From assembly GCF_000179615.1 (NCBI RefSeq), contig NZ_AEDD01000001.1, positions 62,001 through 126,000 on the forward strand: DNA of 64,000 nucleotides, read 5' to 3'. Positions 61,714 through 64,000 of the stretch are shown piece by piece. A model generated the notes under the pieces. That model made no database searches, was not told where the DNA came from, and worked only from the letters and a program-made list of their open reading frames with translations. The DNA comes from Paenibacillus curdlanolyticus YK9. GTDB lineage: Bacteria; Bacillota; Bacilli; Paenibacillales; Paenibacillaceae. The stretch's first letter is position 1. The number at the start of each line of letters is the position of its first letter. The position numbers were made by a program, and so were the translations under genes.

Positions 61714-61907
61714 CATTGCAGTTTGTACAATGGAATGAGCTTGAATGCGAATGTGAGGAGGCGCCATTGCAAATGATGCAAGGGGAAAGTCGGCTTGTAT
61801 GTTCTGGGCACATTGTGGCGCTTCTCGACCGCATCTCATTGCATGAACTGCAATGGGAACCTTCGGGGTGGACTATTTCCTGCCTTTATCGTTGCACAAA
61901 ATGCAAT
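61714..61907. repeat. cluster of CATTGCA-type short palindromes (locus B)
   Basis: Units at 61714-61732, 61765-61782, 61837-61855 (CATTGCA-TGAAC-TGCAATG, perfect arms) and 61891-61907. Same family as 11088-11231. A 136-codon open frame (61578-61988) across them is a by-product of the repeats and has no ribosome site. Confidence 0.65.
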
Positions 61908-62017
61908 GGCAACGGCATAACAATCAGCCTAAAGGAAGCAGCTGAACCCACCGTGGACCGCATCATGCAGTGCATTTACATAGATTGAAACACCCCCGTC
62001 GCTTTCAGCCGCAATTT

Positions 62018-62062
62018 AAAGCTGTCCTAAAAGCCTGCTAGCAATGGCTTTTAGGGCAGCTT
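62018..62062. terminator. terminator after the tetR-type gene
   Basis: AAAGCTGTCCTAAAAGCC and its near-perfect complement around a ten-base loop; serves the minus-strand gene ending at 62069. Confidence 0.8.
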
Positions 62063-62068
62063 TTGTTG

Positions 62069-62779
62069 TTATTGGCGGGAAGCTTCGAAGCCGTCAAGCA
62101 GCACGCCGAGGCCAAAGGCGAATTCAGCATCCAAATCGGGAGCTGTCGTGATGGACGCCAGACGGATGACATGCGGATATTGGTCCTGCGGGAGGGATTG
62201 AAACCGATCGGCATAGTCTTCGCTCATCTCCTCCATCGTTTCGCCATTGTCAGAAGCGCGATCGAGCAGCCTGCGCTCCTCATCGGCAAACCCCATAATA
62301 AAGTTTTTCACCATAGCAGCCAGCCAGGGGATTCGGGCGTCCGGAAAATCGGCTTCGAATAAGACGCGGTACAGATATTCAATATGCGCGAGACGAGTCG
62401 GGCTTCCTGCAATCGTGGCGCCCATGATCGTAACGGCGTCCCGATATTGATTCAGCGTATGGCGGAAGCTGCTCGCCCACAGCGCTAATTGATCCCGCCA
62501 CGCTAAGCTCGCATCGGGAAACGGAATTTGCTTGCTGATTTGTTCCGCTAATCCGTGGAGAAGCTGATCCTTGTCTTTGACATGATAATAGAGGGCGGCG
62601 GCTTTCACGCCGAGAGCATCGGCGATTCGCCGCATGCTGATGTTCGCCAGCTCCTCCGTACGAAGCAGTTCTAATGCCGTGTTAATAATCCGTTCACGAT
62701 CAAGCGGCGTGTGCAGCGGCTCTTGTTGTTCGATGAGCGGTGTCGATGCAGGAGAGGGATAGATGCGTCGTCTGGCCAT
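62069..62779 (-). CDS. TetR-family regulator with TetR_C domain
   Basis: 236 residues. Helix-turn-helix at about 28-75 (RERIINTALELLRTEELANISMRRIADALGVKAAALYYHVKDKDQLL, the ALYYH form is typical of TetR-class drug-efflux repressors) and a C-terminal TetR_C-like domain. Start ATG 62779. It diverges from an unknown gene, beyond which a DHA2-type exporter begins at 63738; control of that exporter is plausible. Confidence 0.88.
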   Translation of the reverse strand: MARRRIYPSPASTPLIEQQEPLHTPLDRERIINTALELLRTEELANISMRRIADALGVKAAALYYHVKDKDQLLHGLAEQISKQIPFPDASLAWRDQLALWASSFRHTLNQYRDAVTIMGATIAGSPTRLAHIEYLYRVLFEADFPDARIPWLAAMVKNFIMGFADEERRLLDRASDNGETMEEMSEDYADRFQSLPQDQYPHVIRLASITTAPDLDAEFAFGLGVLLDGFEASRQ

Positions 62780-62805
62780 GCGCCAACCTCCGTTGATTTT
62801 GGTAT

Positions 62806-62834
62806 TGACAATTATAGCATAAGGAATTAATCTA
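62806..62834 (+). promoter_or_regulatory. sigma-A promoter of the divergent unknown gene
   Basis: TTGACA (62806-62811) and TAATCT (62829-62834), spacer 17. A perfect AT-only palindrome, TAAATTATAATTTA, lies shortly downstream and may be an operator. Confidence 0.65.
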
Positions 62835-62891
62835 ACGGTATTAAATTATAATTTACTATTGTTAAATTAAATGTATATTGGAGGCATTCAG

Positions 62892-63590
62892 ATGCACGAT
62901 GATGGAAACCCGAAGGTGATGAAGGCGATTGTTCGAGCCGCCCAGCAGGCGCTGTCGACCGCATGGAGAGAGGTCTACGAGGAGCAACGGGCGGAATGGG
63001 AGGAGATGTTCAAGCAATGGGGGGACCGCGCTTACGGCGTATGGATTCAGCGCTTTATGCCGCCGATCGTCGAGCAGCTGGCATTGCAAGGCTGGATGAT
63101 CAAAGGCGGGTTTAACCGGCGCGATTCGATCGAGAACTGGGGTCCGCCCGAGGAACGGGAACGGTGCGCCTGGTACGTGATAGCTTCGGAGGAGGGAGAG
63201 CCGCTAGGAACGTTGATCTTGCAAATCTACCATTCCCATCGTTCGTTCAGGCTCCCGCGCGCGCCTCGTTTTCTCGCTCTGGACGTAACCGAGCGGGAGG
63301 AGATTATAGCAGCTTTGGCTAACGCCGCAACGCGCGAGCGTTGGGATATGCCGGAGGAGCGGTTGTCGGAAACGGAGCTCGCCGGACAGGGGAAGGATGT
63401 CCCTCGCTGGGAGTATGCGACTGATGTAGCGATTAGCGATTGCTTGCAGCTAGGAGACGATGGGCAAGTATCCAGCTGGACGCTTGATGCGGCGCTTGCC
63501 CACTGGGGGCGATACGGCTGGGAGCTTGTATCCGTCTTGCCTTCGGGTACGCGGACCGTTGCTTTTTTCAAGCGGCCGGCCCCGGCGTAG
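62892..63590 (+). CDS. hypothetical protein with DUF4177-like C-terminus
   Basis: 232 residues from ATG 62892, nine bases after GGAGG; the frame is open to 62871. Soluble, Trp-rich and acidic. The N-terminal part (about 1-150: STAWREVYEEQRAEWEEMFKQWG, YGVWIQRFMPPIVEQLALQGW) is unknown to me. The last 60 residues (WEYATDVAISDCLQLGDDG ... LAHWGRYGWELVSVLPSGTRTVAFFKRP) match the short beta-hairpin fold with GWELVSV typical of DUF4177-like proteins. Divergent from a TetR regulator. Confidence 0.72.
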   Translation: MHDDGNPKVMKAIVRAAQQALSTAWREVYEEQRAEWEEMFKQWGDRAYGVWIQRFMPPIVEQLALQGWMIKGGFNRRDSIENWGPPEERERCAWYVIASEEGEPLGTLILQIYHSHRSFRLPRAPRFLALDVTEREEIIAALANAATRERWDMPEERLSETELAGQGKDVPRWEYATDVAISDCLQLGDDGQVSSWTLDAALAHWGRYGWELVSVLPSGTRTVAFFKRPAPA

Positions 63591-63737
63591 GAAGCAATAA
63601 GAGAGGAAGCAGCGTATTTTCGATGGTAGCGCTATCTTAATTATGATATATTGCTAAATTTATCCTAATGCGATAAACTCACATCGATGGTGAGAAAGAA
63701 TGAGACCCGAACATGCGGGATCGCAGAAGGAGGCAGT

Positions 63738-64000
63738 ATGGCAGCACAAGCTTCAGAGCAATCATTCGTCTTGTCAACGCGTCAATTAATTGGGCCGTTG
63801 ATCGCAATTATCGTTGGAATGTTCATGGTTATCTTGGATACGACTGCCGTGAATGTCGCGCTTCCAGTCTTTGTGGACGATTTTCATCGTTCATTAACGG
63901 TTGTACAGTGGACCATTACGGGCTACGCGCTCGCGCAGGCAGCCGTTATTCCGCTCGCGGGCTGGATGTCCGATCAATTCGGAGCGAAGCGAATTTTTGT
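63738..64000 (+). CDS. DHA2-family MFS exporter, N-terminal part
   Basis: Starts at ATG 63738 after AAGGAGG; 87 codons before the window ends. The first helix carries IVGMFMVILDTTAVNVALPVF, the motif D1 region of 14-helix drug/H+ antiporters (EmrB/QacA), followed by VQWTITGYALAQAAVIPLAGWMSDQFGAKRIF with the MFS loop 2-3 motif A beginning. Probably a multidrug exporter regulated by the TetR-type protein at 62069. Confidence 0.85.
   Translation, partial: MAAQASEQSFVLSTRQLIGPLIAIIVGMFMVILDTTAVNVALPVFVDDFHRSLTVVQWTITGYALAQAAVIPLAGWMSDQFGAKRIF

Noticed and set aside
61578-61988. 136-codon open frame after the GH20 gene
   Set aside because: Runs through the GH20 terminator and consists largely of translated CATTGCA palindromes; no ribosome site.

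Overview
The window looks like chromosome of an endospore-forming member of the Paenibacillaceae (Paenibacillus or Cohnella type). The signs are a tricistronic GerA-type germinant receptor, a surface protein with three SLH domains, a YesM/YesN-type sensor-regulator pair beside an ABC sugar transporter, a purine riboswitch, strong AGGAGG ribosome sites with frequent TTG/GTG starts, and intergenic repeats that I recall from Paenibacillus genomes. This placement is inference; there is no rRNA or marker gene in the window.

Layout. 1-4.6 kb is a visibly AT-rich graveyard of polymorphic-toxin tips: the 3' end of an Rhs gene cut by an IS110-family element, a toxin tip with its candidate immunity gene, an antisense IS3-family remnant, a frameshifted fragment, a Hint-toxin reading straight into its immunity gene, and an IS110 fragment joined to a third toxin tip. 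4.6-16.8 kb is ordinary chromosome: a MerR/SDR pair with a MerR-type operator, the gerA-type operon, greA, an FAD oxidoreductase with an ECF41-type sigma factor, and two glycosyltransferases with a PlsY-like acyltransferase. 16.8-18.8 kb is adenine deaminase under a riboswitch whose specificity base is U, i.e. adenine type. 19.0-32.3 kb is a compact lipid-type biosynthetic operon: fatty acyl-AMP ligase-ACP, trans-acting acyltransferase, a 2326-residue KS-ACP-C-FkbH-ACP-reductase megasynthase, a PanE-like reductase and a free-standing condensation-type acyltransferase, followed by an exported esterase with a CBM9-like tail. I regard this operon as the most likely undescribed system here: it appears to join a chain-extended fatty acid to a three-carbon glyceryl unit and release it reductively.

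35-42.7 kb holds small regulator/enzyme pairs (ArsR/SDR, LysR/tautomerase-CMD, MarR/MBL hydrolase, TetR/MBL hydrolase, DoxX), three of which show matching palindromic operators. 42.9-46.8 kb encodes a large beta-helix/discoidin/SLH wall protein; 46.9-47.7 kb a cupin with a His-rich tail.

47.9-61.5 kb is an amino-sugar acid utilisation locus: amidohydrolase, DgaE-like ammonia-lyase, DgaF-like aldolase, KDG-type kinase and GntR regulator, preceded by a promoter flanked by two palindromes, then sensor kinase, response regulator, ABC sugar transporter and GH20 hexosaminidase. The response-regulator gene is frameshifted exactly at a perfect 19-bp inverted repeat, the signature of a templated quasipalindrome mutation. 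The window closes with a TetR regulator, a divergent unknown gene and the start of a DHA2-type MFS exporter.
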